Notes under the pieces: model-generated
Seen by the model: only the letters and a program-made list of their open reading frames with translations
Told to the model about the DNA's origin: nothing
The model's database searches: none
Translations under genes and position numbers: made by a program
Assembly: GCA_900548255.1 (NCBI GenBank)
Contig: URKH01000020.1
Location: 1 to 27,970 of the forward strand
DNA: 27,970 nucleotides
Direction of reading: 5' to 3'
Source of the DNA: an uncultured Collinsella sp.
Lineage (GTDB): Bacteria; Actinomycetota; Coriobacteriia; Coriobacteriales; Coriobacteriaceae
In this document: positions 17,201 through 24,154 of the stretch, piece by piece
Layout of the letters: the number at the start of each line of letters is the position of its first letter
How positions within the stretch are numbered: position 1 is the stretch's first letter

Positions 17201-17906
17201 ACGCGTCGATGGCGTCGAGTGCCACCTGTGCCTTTTCGGTCGCGGCCTTGCTCGCACCCAACGCCGCGCGATAGGCGTCGGCAAGCGCCGAGGTGTCAGC
17301 CTGGCCGCGCGCCACGCACACATCGTCCATGCCGCCCGGCAGCTGGCTCGATAGCTCCAGCAGGTCGCGCACCAGACCTTTGATGGTGGTACCGGCGCCA
17401 AACGGCCCGCCCTCGCCCGCCATGGGATACCAAGCGTAGAGGGCCTTAAGCGAGGCGGCGAGCTCAGGCGCGGCATCGGGCGCCGTCGCGCGGGCCAGCA
17501 CATGCTCAACAGCCTGGTCCATAAGCTCGTCGGTATCGGTGAGCACCGTGAACTCGGGATCGATGCCCAGCTCCAACGCATGTGCGCGCAGGATACGCGA
17601 GCACATGCCGTGAATGGTCGAGATCCACGCATCGTCGACGGTCAGGGCTTCCTCGTCCATGCCCTCGTCGATGAGCGCGCGGCGCACACGGTCACGGATC
17701 TCGGCCGCGGCATCTTTGGTAAAGGTAATGGCGAGCACCTGGTCCAGATGCTCAACGAACGGACCGGATTCGGGCGAGAGCGCGTAGACGATGCGGCGCG
17801 TGAGGGTAAAGGTCTTGCCCGAGCCGGCACCTGCCGAGACAAACAGCGGGCGGTCGAGCGTTTTGACGACTTGCAGTTGTTGCGGCATCAAAGTCGAAAG
17901 ATCCAT
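14289..17906 (-). CDS. addA: ATP-dependent helicase-nuclease subunit AddA
   Basis: UvrD/Rep-family 3'-5' helicase with a C-terminal PD-(D/E)XK nuclease, acting with AddB to resect double-strand breaks and load RecA. The 1205-residue product has Walker A SAGAGSGKT (24-32), TFTKDAAAEIRDRV, Walker B IDEFQDTD (346-353), GDAQQSIYRFRG (375-386), TVHASKGLEYPVV (about 720), LLYVAMTRARE (about 834), and the nuclease motif VIDYKTGG (about 1140). Between helicase and nuclease lies an acidic Ala/Asp/Glu-rich stretch (about 960-1050), probably a flexible linker. The ATG at 17906 starts three bases after the addB stop; AAGGAGG lies 12 bases upstream, a long spacing, so coupling to addB is likely. RecB-type assignment is less likely because AddB precedes it. 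Confidence 0.93.
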   Translation of the reverse strand: MDLSTLMPQQLQVVKTLDRPLFVSAGAGSGKTFTLTRRIVYALSPESGPFVEHLDQVLAITFTKDAAAEIRDRVRRALIDEGMDEEALTVDDAWISTIHGMCSRILRAHALELGIDPEFTVLTDTDELMDQAVEHVLARATAPDAAPELAASLKALYAWYPMAGEGGPFGAGTTIKGLVRDLLELSSQLPGGMDDVCVARGQADTSALADAYRAALGASKAATEKAQVALDAIDAFEASGKTMEDAARLMMSCSMPRASKAFSKEQVELLKAEAADAFINIVLACGAPALDALVGLARSVEAEYRALKAGQSALDNNDLLRMAYEALRDYPAIRAAYEGRFKMVMIDEFQDTDQMQADLIRYLTGAGERALCTVGDAQQSIYRFRGAEVEVFRRQERKVGSTAASETGDTLDVPAGELVKLVRNFRSHDEVLRYVARVFDGDDGGLMQGFLDLEASDGRKDTLVADASRRQALFVAGGSTQERTQAKARAIAERFRALADAGQPQGGMVLLLGRMTNADVYAQAFRDQGLDCVIAGGSVFAQAAEVQTVRALVCALANPADTAQGLMPLLASPMFALGAQEFLALATKLDDQTGETSRRNIDVGIMSDSDVPGLQDLPLVTRAREVLRYALRRVGRDSFAAIARDVVNASGWFVRLAQRGPEGKAIAANVLKALDAVAEAEAELGNSPRSIALAFDRFLAGKEAPGALNEEGDGAVRIMTVHASKGLEYPVVAVAECFGVRKSSGAAQMGRVEGGAQVVALPARFDGVKLADGTFVKGDDVKKQFEHAFKGKGTSLWLPPELMEDVCATGSPAEAFARLRDDDLQLSLEERARLLYVAMTRARELVILAMDAGVSRGKVTAPTFDVETDLTYDVLRRILPTDGLDMPQLDADRLVFDNSQPGDYELISLADFAFGEQSFEANASLDAEGRLVRGDADAADNAAHSTVPGPADPEPDAFELVYPQAVGVRMGTCPYPARDSYSYSSIAAALHAETEDRAAETRVPMDEAGDDAESDGSEMADADVAAVEPAGNPMALGSAFHAACQWLIEVGADALPAERADALTRLWHLTPEQRERFDVALDRWLKSAVRAELLAWPCIRAEVPFFSLGCEDEDIARYGAYAEGAIDALATNPADSSRALVIDYKTGGTPDETPEQLQEKHALQARVYADVLHKAGFEAVTVKFVRVEQVDPANPCEPQVVTYSL

Positions 17907-17909
17907 GGT

Positions 17910-20900
17910 CTACACGCCCCTCCTTACAAACGTTCCTTCGTGGTTATACGAGCAGCGCGCATGCGCGGCCTGAGCCGACGTCGGGTCGACGGCGGCAACG
18001 TCGCCTGCCTCGAGCTCGCGCAGACGCTCGGCAATGCCGGTCTCCACGCGATCGAGCAGCGCATCAAAGTCCATGTTGCCGCCCTCGCCGGGAAAGCCCT
18101 TCTTAAGGCCTGGGATGCGGCCGTCGCCGCGCTCTTCCTCGAGCAGCTCGGCACTCGCGGCGCCTCGCAGCGCCGGTTTGCCGCTCTTGGTCGAAAAATA
18201 GAGCGCCGCGCGGGTGTCCAGATCCAGCGCCCGGCGCATAGCCTGCGCATAGATAAGCGTCTGGGTATGGGGCGGCAGCCAGCGCGGGTCGTCGATGGGG
18301 GCCTCGCCCGATTCCTCGTCGCGCACCGTGGGGTCGGCGAGCTTAAACTCCTCGACACCCGAACGATGCTTGTAGTCGATTACCACGGCGCGATTCTCGG
18401 CATCCACATCCACGCGGTCGATGCGCCCGCCGAGCGGCCAACCGGCATACTCGACCTGGAGCTCGTTGAACGCAAACTCCAGGTAGCGCGGAGCAAAGGG
18501 GGTGAGCGCCTCGGACTCGTAGGCAAGCACGCCCTCCAGCTGCGGCAAGATCTCGGCCACCTGGCGCTCCTCCACTGAAGAGAGCGGCACCAGCGGGCCT
18601 TCGGTACCGCGCTTGCCCGCATGCTCGGCCAGGGTCTCGGCAAAGACCTCGCGCAACAGCTCCTGCGCGCGCGGCAGATTCATGGGCGTCACGCGCTCCA
18701 TGCCCTCCTGGGGCAGACGGGCATGCAAGTGTTCCAGCACGTCGTGGACAAAGTTGCCCTTCTCCATATTGCCAAAGCCAGCGTCGATCGATTGGGGCTT
18801 CACGCGGTACGAGACGAACCAGCATAGCGGGCAGGTCGAATAGGCCTCGATCTGCGAGGCAGACGTCAGGCGCGGCACCAGCGGCGCATCCTCGCCCTCG
18901 CCATCGCGACGGCGCAGGACCAGATACGGAATGGCTTCATCGCTCAGATGCTGAGGAGCTTCGCAGGTCACGCGCTCGCGCCTAAGACCTTCGCCTGCCG
19001 CGGGATCGAAGTCCCTTACGATATCGCCCTCGCCCACGCACTTCGCCTTGTCGGCGCCAACGGCCTTAGCGTCGTCAGCGGCCTTGTCGGCGTCAGCGGC
19101 CTTGTCGGCGTCAGCGGCCTTAGCATCGTTAGTGGCCTCGGCATGCGCCCGCAACTCGGTCCACACGGCAGCCGGGTAGCACTCGCGCGCCTGGCGATCG
19201 TGCGTCACGCGGGCAAGCGCAACCGGACCACGCGACGCTTGTATCGCGCGGCCAAAGCGTGCGCGCAGCAAGGCCGCAGGCTCAAGCGTCACACCGCTGC
19301 GATCTAACTCTGCCGTCAGCGTTGCCAGCGGGCCCTCCTCATGTGAGAGCGGATAACTGTCCAGGTCGACGTCGGCAAACAGCACGGCATCGTAGCTGCC
19401 GGGGCGCAGGGCCGCCGCATCGGCAAGCGAAGCAAAGCGAACCTGGGCGCGTGGCGCACGGTCAACCTCGTAGGTCTCGTAATCGTAGGCGGCGCTACGC
19501 TTGTCCACCTTGGTGCGAATGTCATCGAGCACGGGCACGGTCGCGGCCTGCGACACGTCGAGCGCACGGGCGCCATTCATAAGGATGTCGATGACGTGGC
19601 GCAGCAGGGCCACCTCCGCCTGGCGACGGGCCTGACCGTCGAGACCGCCAAGTGCGCGATCGGGCAGTGCCTCGGCAACGGCAAGCATGGCCTTGAGCGC
19701 CGTCACGGGTTTGTCGCGCCACAGCGCCTGGAACACGTCCGAGATCACGCACGGCACGTTCTTAAACCAGTTCTCGTCGCTCGCCGCTTTACGCGCGCCC
19801 CTCACCTGGCCCTGCACGCTCTGCAGCAGGCTCTTGACGCCCGCAGTGGTCTTGCTGCGCGACAGTCGCATATTCTTGTCGAACGTGCGCGCGCTGGCGG
19901 CGTCGGCACCCGAAAGCGGGCTGTAAATCCAGTCGGTAAGCTCCGGAGCGGGCCACCACTCAGTCTTAGAAGCTGCCCCTTCGTCGGCGGCCTTCATACG
20001 CTCGATCAGGTTGGCGAGCGCCGTGAACTGCCTGCCCGCAATGGATTGGGAAAACGCCGTGAACTCGGCCGTCTCGGCAGCAACGTGGCGCGCCGCCAAA
20101 CGAGCGGCAAGCTCGCCGAACAGCTGGGGTGCCCGGGCAGAAACAACGAGCACGCGTACGGGGTCGGCGGGTGTTGCAGCAACTTTATCGTCCTTGGACT
20201 CCTTGTGCGCTTTCACCAACTTATCGATGACGTCCGCATAAGCATGGGCACGGGCATGGGGGCCGGCGACCTCAATAAAGGCAGGCTGAGCAGCGGACTT
20301 GGAGGCAGTCTGGGGCGCGGCGGCGCCCTCCCCCAGCGGCGCGATCTCAAACAGCACACCGCGGACATCAAATGCCGCGGCAAGCTCCTCGCGCATCGCC
20401 GCTTGCTCGCGGGCAAGCAGCACGACAACCTCTCCCCCGTTGTTTGCCACGGCGGACAGCAGCTCGAGCAGGCTATACGTAAATGACGTGACGCCGCGCA
20501 CGCAGACGGCGCGGGCGCACGCCGGAAGGTTGTCGGCCAGCACCTCGGCCATAAGGTCAGCCGCCTCGCAGGGCTCGACCATGCCTCGACGGTCCAAGCC
20601 GCTCGCATAGGCGCTCAACAGCTCGAACACGCGGGCCTCGGCGTCACTTTTGGGCTCGGGCTTGCAAACGTTGTCGCAGCAACGCTCGGTGCCTGTCCCT
20701 GCCACGCCCGGCAACACGTCGCGGGCCATACGCGCAAGCATGCGTACCGTGCCTTGGCTGCGCGAGAGCGGCTGCAGAGCAGCGTCGTCGCGGCGGTCGA
20801 TCATGTCCGAGAACAGCATCTGGCGCTGAAGGTTATCCACAAAGCTGCGGCCATCGCCCATAAGCTCCCACAGCGAGCGGAGCCACGATGTGGGCGTCTT

Positions 20901-21080
20901 GTAGTCGATGCCCAGCGAAGCCCCGGCTTCTGCCGCATCATGGCGGCACAGGTCGAGCTCGGCAAATGTTGGCGCCAACAGAACAGCGCGCCCGTGGCGG
21001 GCAACCAGGTCGGCCAGCAGCGCCGCCTCGGCATCGCTCAAATCCGTGCCGGCATTAGTGGTATAGATTCGAACAGGCAT
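17910..21080 (-). CDS. addB: AddB-like PD-(D/E)XK nuclease subunit
   Basis: Partner of AddA in break resection. The 1056-residue product has an inactivated UvrD-like fold in its N-terminal part and a clear C-terminal PD-(D/E)XK nuclease: SASQIEAYSTCPLCWF (about 738-753), EKGNFVHDVLEHL, GGRIDRVDVD and VVIDYKHRSG (about 898-907). Unlike Bacillus AddB it shows no Walker A near the N-terminus (MPVRIYTTNAGTDLSD). The C-terminal Cys cluster of the Fe-S form is reduced to one Cys (about 1043, ARCSYNHEG). A linker near residues 648-680 contains five hexapeptides like ADADKA, encoded by an 18-bp tandem repeat. The start ATG has GGAGG close upstream. It is assigned as AddB mainly from its position before addA and the nuclease domain. 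Confidence 0.85.
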   Translation of the reverse strand: MPVRIYTTNAGTDLSDAEAALLADLVARHGRAVLLAPTFAELDLCRHDAAEAGASLGIDYKTPTSWLRSLWELMGDGRSFVDNLQRQMLFSDMIDRRDDAALQPLSRSQGTVRMLARMARDVLPGVAGTGTERCCDNVCKPEPKSDAEARVFELLSAYASGLDRRGMVEPCEAADLMAEVLADNLPACARAVCVRGVTSFTYSLLELLSAVANNGGEVVVLLAREQAAMREELAAAFDVRGVLFEIAPLGEGAAAPQTASKSAAQPAFIEVAGPHARAHAYADVIDKLVKAHKESKDDKVAATPADPVRVLVVSARAPQLFGELAARLAARHVAAETAEFTAFSQSIAGRQFTALANLIERMKAADEGAASKTEWWPAPELTDWIYSPLSGADAASARTFDKNMRLSRSKTTAGVKSLLQSVQGQVRGARKAASDENWFKNVPCVISDVFQALWRDKPVTALKAMLAVAEALPDRALGGLDGQARRQAEVALLRHVIDILMNGARALDVSQAATVPVLDDIRTKVDKRSAAYDYETYEVDRAPRAQVRFASLADAAALRPGSYDAVLFADVDLDSYPLSHEEGPLATLTAELDRSGVTLEPAALLRARFGRAIQASRGPVALARVTHDRQARECYPAAVWTELRAHAEATNDAKAADADKAADADKAADDAKAVGADKAKCVGEGDIVRDFDPAAGEGLRRERVTCEAPQHLSDEAIPYLVLRRRDGEGEDAPLVPRLTSASQIEAYSTCPLCWFVSYRVKPQSIDAGFGNMEKGNFVHDVLEHLHARLPQEGMERVTPMNLPRAQELLREVFAETLAEHAGKRGTEGPLVPLSSVEERQVAEILPQLEGVLAYESEALTPFAPRYLEFAFNELQVEYAGWPLGGRIDRVDVDAENRAVVIDYKHRSGVEEFKLADPTVRDEESGEAPIDDPRWLPPHTQTLIYAQAMRRALDLDTRAALYFSTKSGKPALRGAASAELLEEERGDGRIPGLKKGFPGEGGNMDFDALLDRVETGIAERLRELEAGDVAAVDPTSAQAAHARCSYNHEGTFVRRGV
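19045..19134 (-). repeat. 18-bp coding tandem repeat in addB (five units)
   Basis: Five head-to-tail 18-bp units, 19045-19062, 19063-19080, 19081-19098, 19099-19116 and 19117-19134, each beginning GCC-TT on the plus strand. Units 3 and 4 are identical (GCCTTGTCGGCGTCAGCG). The unit length is a multiple of three, so copy changes keep the frame; each unit codes for six residues resembling ADADKA. It lies in a predicted linker ahead of the nuclease domain. Confidence 0.9.
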
Positions 21081-21138
21081 GGTCCTCCACTCAAACTGTT
21101 CGCAATATTCAATGCTTCCATCCTACCCGCCCGCGCGG

Positions 21139-21240
21139 ACAGATTTGCCCCACGCCAACAGATTTGACCCCTTGGAGACAGAGGAAAATGGATCACCGAG
21201 GAGGTCAGTCTAACCCAGTGATCCGTTTTCCTCCGTCCCC
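21139..21240. repeat. Composite intergenic repeat upstream of addB
   Basis: Two direct copies of ACAGATTTGNCCC (21139-21151 and 21158-21170) are followed by a 23-bp imperfect inverted repeat. The left arm is 21174-21196 (GGAGACAGAGGAAAATGG then ATCAC) and the right arm 21218-21240 (GTGATCCGTTTTCC then TCCGTCCCC), with three mismatches and a 21-base loop. The region is non-coding, between the YerC-like terminator and addB. The GGGGACGG word on the minus strand resembles motifs common in REP-type elements. Confidence 0.7.
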
Positions 21241-21248
21241 AAAGGATC

Positions 21249-21274
21249 AAAAAACCGCCCCCGAAGGGACGGTT
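21249..21274 (-). terminator. Rho-independent terminator with UUCG loop
   Basis: On the minus strand AACCGTCCC-TTCG-GGGGCGGTT is followed directly by TTTTTT. The stem is 9 bp with one G-U pair, capped by a stable UUCG tetraloop. It lies about 28 bp downstream of the YerC-like gene and ends its transcript before addB. Confidence 0.88.
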
Positions 21275-21301
21275 CTGCGCAATTCGTTTGTTGCCGCTGG
21301 C

Positions 21302-21601
21302 CTACTCGCCATCCTCCAGCTTGATGAGGATCTTGCGATAGCCGCCGTACTCGCCGTTGAGTGCCTTGGACACGCGGCTCACCGTAGTGGACGAAGCGCC
21401 GGTGCGGGCCTGAACCTCAACATAAGGCTCGCCCTCATCCAGATAACGCGCAACCTGCAGACGTTGCGAAAGATCGCAGATCTCGCGCGGCGTGCAGATA
21501 TCGGTCAAAAACGCCTGGATATCCTTCTCGTCATCCAAAAGACTAAATGCGTGGACCAGCTGCTTGACATCAGGCTTGTCAAACATGTTCTCGATATTCA
21601 T
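21302..21601 (-). CDS. YerC/YecD family TrpR-related DNA-binding protein
   Basis: A 99-residue protein of the TrpR-like YerC/YecD family, small helical DNA-binding proteins whose targets are mostly unknown. Visible features are an all-helical N-terminal half (VKQLVHAFSLLDDEKDIQAF), the family segment CTPREICDLSQRLQVARYL (about 36-54), and a helix-turn-helix TGASSTTVSRVSKALNGE (about 67-84). The ribosome site before the ATG is weak (GGCGGTGA). It is a single gene with its own terminator and lies divergent from the membrane-protein gene at 21926. Despite the TrpR fold nothing here suggests tryptophan regulation. Confidence 0.92.
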   Translation of the reverse strand: MNIENMFDKPDVKQLVHAFSLLDDEKDIQAFLTDICTPREICDLSQRLQVARYLDEGEPYVEVQARTGASSTTVSRVSKALNGEYGGYRKILIKLEDGE

Positions 21602-21925
21602 CGATCACCGCCAAACCCGCCATAAGGCATCGAAGTTGATACTGACATCGGGCATCGTTCGCCCGTTCTATGCAATAGGGCAACGCCTGTGGCTTTTGCC
21701 CGTAGCAGTGTAGCACACCACCAAACTAAAGCGACAAGACTCTCTGCCAGCGGCGCGTTTTTCAGGACGAACGCCGTTTTGAAACCGAATGCGCACGTAA
21801 GCTCCACGAATATCTGAGACAATGGGCGGCCGAACAAGGCGGCACACCCGAGCGGCCGTCCAAGCCGCCGCAGCAAACCGCTTCACGCGACACCGACGCA
21901 CCCTGCGCAAGAAAGGATTCACACC
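21602..21925. other. Divergent intergenic region between the YerC-like and membrane-protein genes
   Basis: 324 bp without a convincing gene. On the minus strand TGCTACACT (-10 TACACT at 21707-21712, extended) with TTGTCG (21732-21737, spacing 19) may be the YerC-like promoter. The plus strand near 21926 has an AAAGGA ribosome site. Minus-strand open frames crossing the region are not conserved-looking and overlap the membrane-protein gene. No structured RNA was recognised. Confidence 0.5.
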
Positions 21926-22291
21926 ATGCGCTTTATGCTTAACTGGCTCTTTACCTCGATCGCCATCGCGATTGCCACGTTCCTCGTCCCCGGCATCCAG
22001 CCCTTCGGTTTTGCCGAGGCCTGGGTCTGTTTCGCCTTCGTGGGACTGTTCCTGAACATCGTCGATTCGCTCGTCAAGCCGTTTCTGACGGTTATCTCGC
22101 TGCCGCTCACGATCATTACGCTGGGTATTTTTCAGCTCGTAGTCAACAGCTTTATGCTCGAGCTGGCCAGCTATCTGTCGGTCAATCTGCTGGGCGCGGG
22201 TATCTCCATCGCCAGCTTTGGATCGGCCTTTATGGGCAGCATCCTGGTGTCCATCATGCGCAGCATCCTCGACAGCATCGCCGAGGGCTAA
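21926..22291 (+). CDS. Four-helix membrane protein, phage holin family 4 / YvlD type
   Basis: A 121-residue very hydrophobic protein with four predicted membrane helices: about 5-22, 30-48, 54-86 (long, possibly broken near the middle) and 93-115. The pattern FGFAEAWVCFAFVGLFLNIVDSLVKPFLTVISLPLTIITLGIF is typical of the YvlD/phage_holin_4_2 family; only its general features are used here. Members are widespread in non-prophage settings, and their function is unknown; YvlD lies in an envelope-stress operon in Bacillus. Nothing around it is phage-like, so a lysis role is not supported. ATG at 21926 has AAAGGA 9 bases upstream. A strong terminator follows. Confidence 0.88.
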   Translation: MRFMLNWLFTSIAIAIATFLVPGIQPFGFAEAWVCFAFVGLFLNIVDSLVKPFLTVISLPLTIITLGIFQLVVNSFMLELASYLSVNLLGAGISIASFGSAFMGSILVSIMRSILDSIAEG

Positions 22292-22331
22292 AACGGCCAT
22301 TCCGGTCGCGCCCGTCTCAACAGCCCAAAAC

Positions 22332-22370
22332 GAAGGCCGCCCATCACAAAAATGGGCGGCCTTCTTATTT
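22332..22370 (+). terminator. Strong terminator, probably bidirectional
   Basis: GAAGGCCGCCCAT (22332-22344) and ATGGGCGGCCTTC (22352-22364) form a perfect 13-bp stem with a 7-base loop, followed by TTATTT. It lies 40 bp after the membrane-protein gene. On the minus strand it is followed by GTTTT, so it may also stop transcripts from the convergent rrf2 gene. Confidence 0.92.
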
Positions 22371-22395
22371 GCCAAGTCTCAAAGGGCGAGAGAAT

Positions 22396-22426
22396 CTGCC
22401 ATTTCCACCCCGTCCCCAAATGGCAG
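22396..22426. repeat. Short hairpin after rrf2
   Basis: CTGCCATTT (22396-22404) and AAATGGCAG (22418-22426) are a perfect 9-bp inverted repeat with a 13-base loop (CCACCCCGTCCCC), just past the rrf2 stop. No T run follows. On the minus strand it contains GGGGACGG, the word also found in the hairpin upstream of addB. Confidence 0.75.
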
Positions 22427-22433
22427 GTGTGGG

Positions 22434-22862
22434 TTAGATGACGTAATCGTAGCCTTCGTTGGGAGCGACAAGTTGATCGAGCGTCACACCGTCGAGGTAG
22501 TCGTTGATAAGCTTGTCCAGGTTCTTCCACACGTCGAGCGTGGGGCACTCGTCAGAGCGCGAACAACCCTTGCAGTCGCCATCCAGGCAGGCGACCGGCG
22601 CCAGGCTGCCCTCGGTCAGGCGCAAGATCTCGCCCACCGTGTACTGCTCGGGCGGGCGCGTGAGCACATAGCCGCCGCCCTTGCCGCGCATGCCCGAGAG
22701 CATGTTGGCGCGCACGAGCGTAGCCAGAATATTCTCGAGGTACTTCTCCGAAATACCCTGACGCGCCGCAATCTCTTTAAGGGGGATACGGCCTGTCGCC
22801 TGGTGCTCGGCCAGGTCGACCATAACGCGCAGGGCATATCTGCCCTTTGTGGAAACCAACAT
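22434..22862 (-). CDS. Rrf2 family transcriptional regulator (IscR/CymR-like)
   Basis: A 142-residue winged-helix repressor of the Rrf2 family, which includes Fe-S sensor IscR and cysteine-metabolism repressor CymR. Seen: N-terminal STKGRYALRVMVDLAEH, recognition helix region QGISEKYLENILATLVRA (about 35-52), the wing GMRGKGGGYVLTRPPEQYTVGEIL (given only as a family pattern), and a Cys-rich loop with Cys92, Cys97, Cys100 and Cys106. Four Cys here favour an Fe-S-binding form over Bacillus CymR. It is divergent from cysK across 253 bp, so cysK is a likely target. Ribosome site AAAGG is about 11 bases upstream of the ATG. Confidence 0.93.
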   Translation of the reverse strand: MLVSTKGRYALRVMVDLAEHQATGRIPLKEIAARQGISEKYLENILATLVRANMLSGMRGKGGGYVLTRPPEQYTVGEILRLTEGSLAPVACLDGDCKGCSRSDECPTLDVWKNLDKLINDYLDGVTLDQLVAPNEGYDYVI

Positions 22863-22898
22863 ATATATAGCTGCCTTTCGGTCTTTTAATTCGTAGAA

Positions 22899-22926
22899 AT
22901 TCTAGCCGAAAAATTGGTTTTGAAAA
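22899..22926 (-). promoter_or_regulatory. Candidate rrf2 promoter with overlapping palindrome
   Basis: On the minus strand TTTTCA (22921-22926) and TAGAAT (22899-22904) are 16 bp apart, about 40 bp upstream of the rrf2 ATG. The -35 lies inside an imperfect 15-bp palindrome, GGTTTTGAAAATACC (22916-22930, plus strand), which could be an autoregulatory Rrf2 site. Confidence 0.45.
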
Positions 22927-22979
22927 TACCTATTCCCGTCAAGATGGTTAATCGACTCGTAATAATCTTCTATTTCCTA

Positions 22980-23008
22980 TTGCGTTACTAGGCTTTACTG
23001 TCTACTAT
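22980..23008 (+). promoter_or_regulatory. Candidate cysK promoter
   Basis: TTGCGT (22980-22985) and TACTAT (23003-23008) are separated by exactly 17 bp, a good housekeeping-sigma match, about 108 bp upstream of cysK. A second possibility, TTGCCA (23011-23016) and TATAAG (23035-23040) with 18 bp spacing, lies downstream; its -10 sits in the small palindrome AACCTATAAGGTT (23031-23043). Confidence 0.55.
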
Positions 23009-23115
23009 GCTTGCCAACAGCAAAACGAACAACCTATAAGGTTTGTGGGTTTCGCTGCCACACACACCGTAAAACCACACGGTATCCAGTCATTTGAACA
23101 CTTTGGAGGTTCACC

Positions 23116-24048
23116 ATGAGCAATGTTTACACGTCCATCGATCAGCTTATCGGCCACACCCCGCTTCTGGAGCTCACCCACTTCGAGGCCGACGAGGACC
23201 TCAAGGCCCGTGTGCTCGTCAAATTGGAATACTTCAACCCCGCCGGGTCCGTCAAAGACCGCGTCGCCAAGAACATGATTGACGAGGCCGAGAAGGCCGG
23301 CAAGCTCGTGCGCGGTGGCGACTACACCATCATCGAGCCCACGAGCGGCAACACCGGCGTCGGCATCGCCTCGGTGGCGGCGGCCCGCGGCTACAAGGTG
23401 ATCATCACTATGCCCGAGACCATGTCCGTCGAGCGCCGCAAGCTCATGCAGGCATACGGCGCACAGCTCGTGCTCACCGACGGCTCCAAGGGCATGAAGG
23501 GCGCTATCGCCAAGGCGGAGGAGCTGCAGAAGGAAACTCCCAACAGCATCATCGCCGGCCAGTTTGTGAACCCCGCGAACCCGGCCATTCACAAGGCCAC
23601 GACCGGCCCCGAGATCTGGGACGACACCGACGGCAAGGTCGACATCTTCGTCGCCGGCGTCGGCACCGGCGGCACCGTGACCGGCGTGGGCGAGTTCCTC
23701 AAGGAGCAAAACCCCGAGATTCAGGTCGTCGCCGTCGAGCCCGCCACCTCCCCGGTGCTCTCTAAGGGCCAGGCCGGCCCGCACAAGATCCAGGGTATCG
23801 GTGCCGGCTTTGTGCCCGACGTCCTCGACACCCAGGTCTATGACGAGATCATCCCCGTCGAGAACGACGATGCCTTTGCCACCGGCCGCGCCGTGGGCCA
23901 CAAGGAAGGCGTGCTCGTGGGCATTTCGTCCGGCGCCGCCGTCTGGGCCGCTCTGCAGCTGGCCAAGCGCCCCGAGAACGAAGGCAAGACCATCGTGGCG
24001 CTGCTCGCCGACACCGGCGAGCGCTACCTGTCCACGGCGCTCTTCTAG
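23116..24048 (+). CDS. cysK: Cysteine synthase (O-acetylserine sulfhydrylase)
   Basis: PLP enzyme that makes cysteine from O-acetylserine and sulfide; cytosolic dimer. The 310-residue product has the Schiff-base lysine Lys47 in NPAGSVKDR, the substrate loop TSGNTG (76-81), the phosphate-binding glycine loop GVGTGGTVTG, and ISSGAA near the C-terminus. Length is typical of CysK, and no CBS domain is present, so cystathionine beta-synthase is unlikely. ATG at 23116 has GGAGG 7 bases upstream. Divergent from the Rrf2 regulator, which probably represses it. No serine acetyltransferase gene is adjacent within the window. Confidence 0.96.
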   Translation: MSNVYTSIDQLIGHTPLLELTHFEADEDLKARVLVKLEYFNPAGSVKDRVAKNMIDEAEKAGKLVRGGDYTIIEPTSGNTGVGIASVAAARGYKVIITMPETMSVERRKLMQAYGAQLVLTDGSKGMKGAIAKAEELQKETPNSIIAGQFVNPANPAIHKATTGPEIWDDTDGKVDIFVAGVGTGGTVTGVGEFLKEQNPEIQVVAVEPATSPVLSKGQAGPHKIQGIGAGFVPDVLDTQVYDEIIPVENDDAFATGRAVGHKEGVLVGISSGAAVWAALQLAKRPENEGKTIVALLADTGERYLSTALF

Positions 24049-24154
24049 GACTAGAGCTTCTCCTTCTTAGAACGAGTCCAAGGCACGCCGGTCTCCCCTC
24101 TCTTCTGGCAGCCTGAGCTCATCCCAACAGGGTGTCCCACAGGACGCCCGAACT

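Noticed and set aside
19045..19134. Short CRISPR-like array
   Set aside because: Units are head-to-tail without spacers and lie in frame within addB.
21768..21781. Possible second LexA box, CGAACGCCGTTTTG
   Set aside because: Two mismatches in the right half-site and no promoter context; expected by chance.
21926..22291. Prophage remnant, from the holin-family name
   Set aside because: No integrase, attachment site, lysin or structural gene nearby; this family is common outside phages.
21668..22375. 235-residue minus-strand open frame across the divergent gap and the membrane-protein gene
   Set aside because: It opposes a gene with clear membrane helices, ribosome site and terminator, and its product is a charged low-complexity sequence.
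23009..23115. T-box, SAM or other riboswitch in the cysK leader
   Set aside because: Only small hairpins are visible; no T-box sequence, terminator/antiterminator pair or known riboswitch core.
23005..23901. 298-residue open frame opposite cysK
   Set aside because: Shadow of cysK; no domain recognised.
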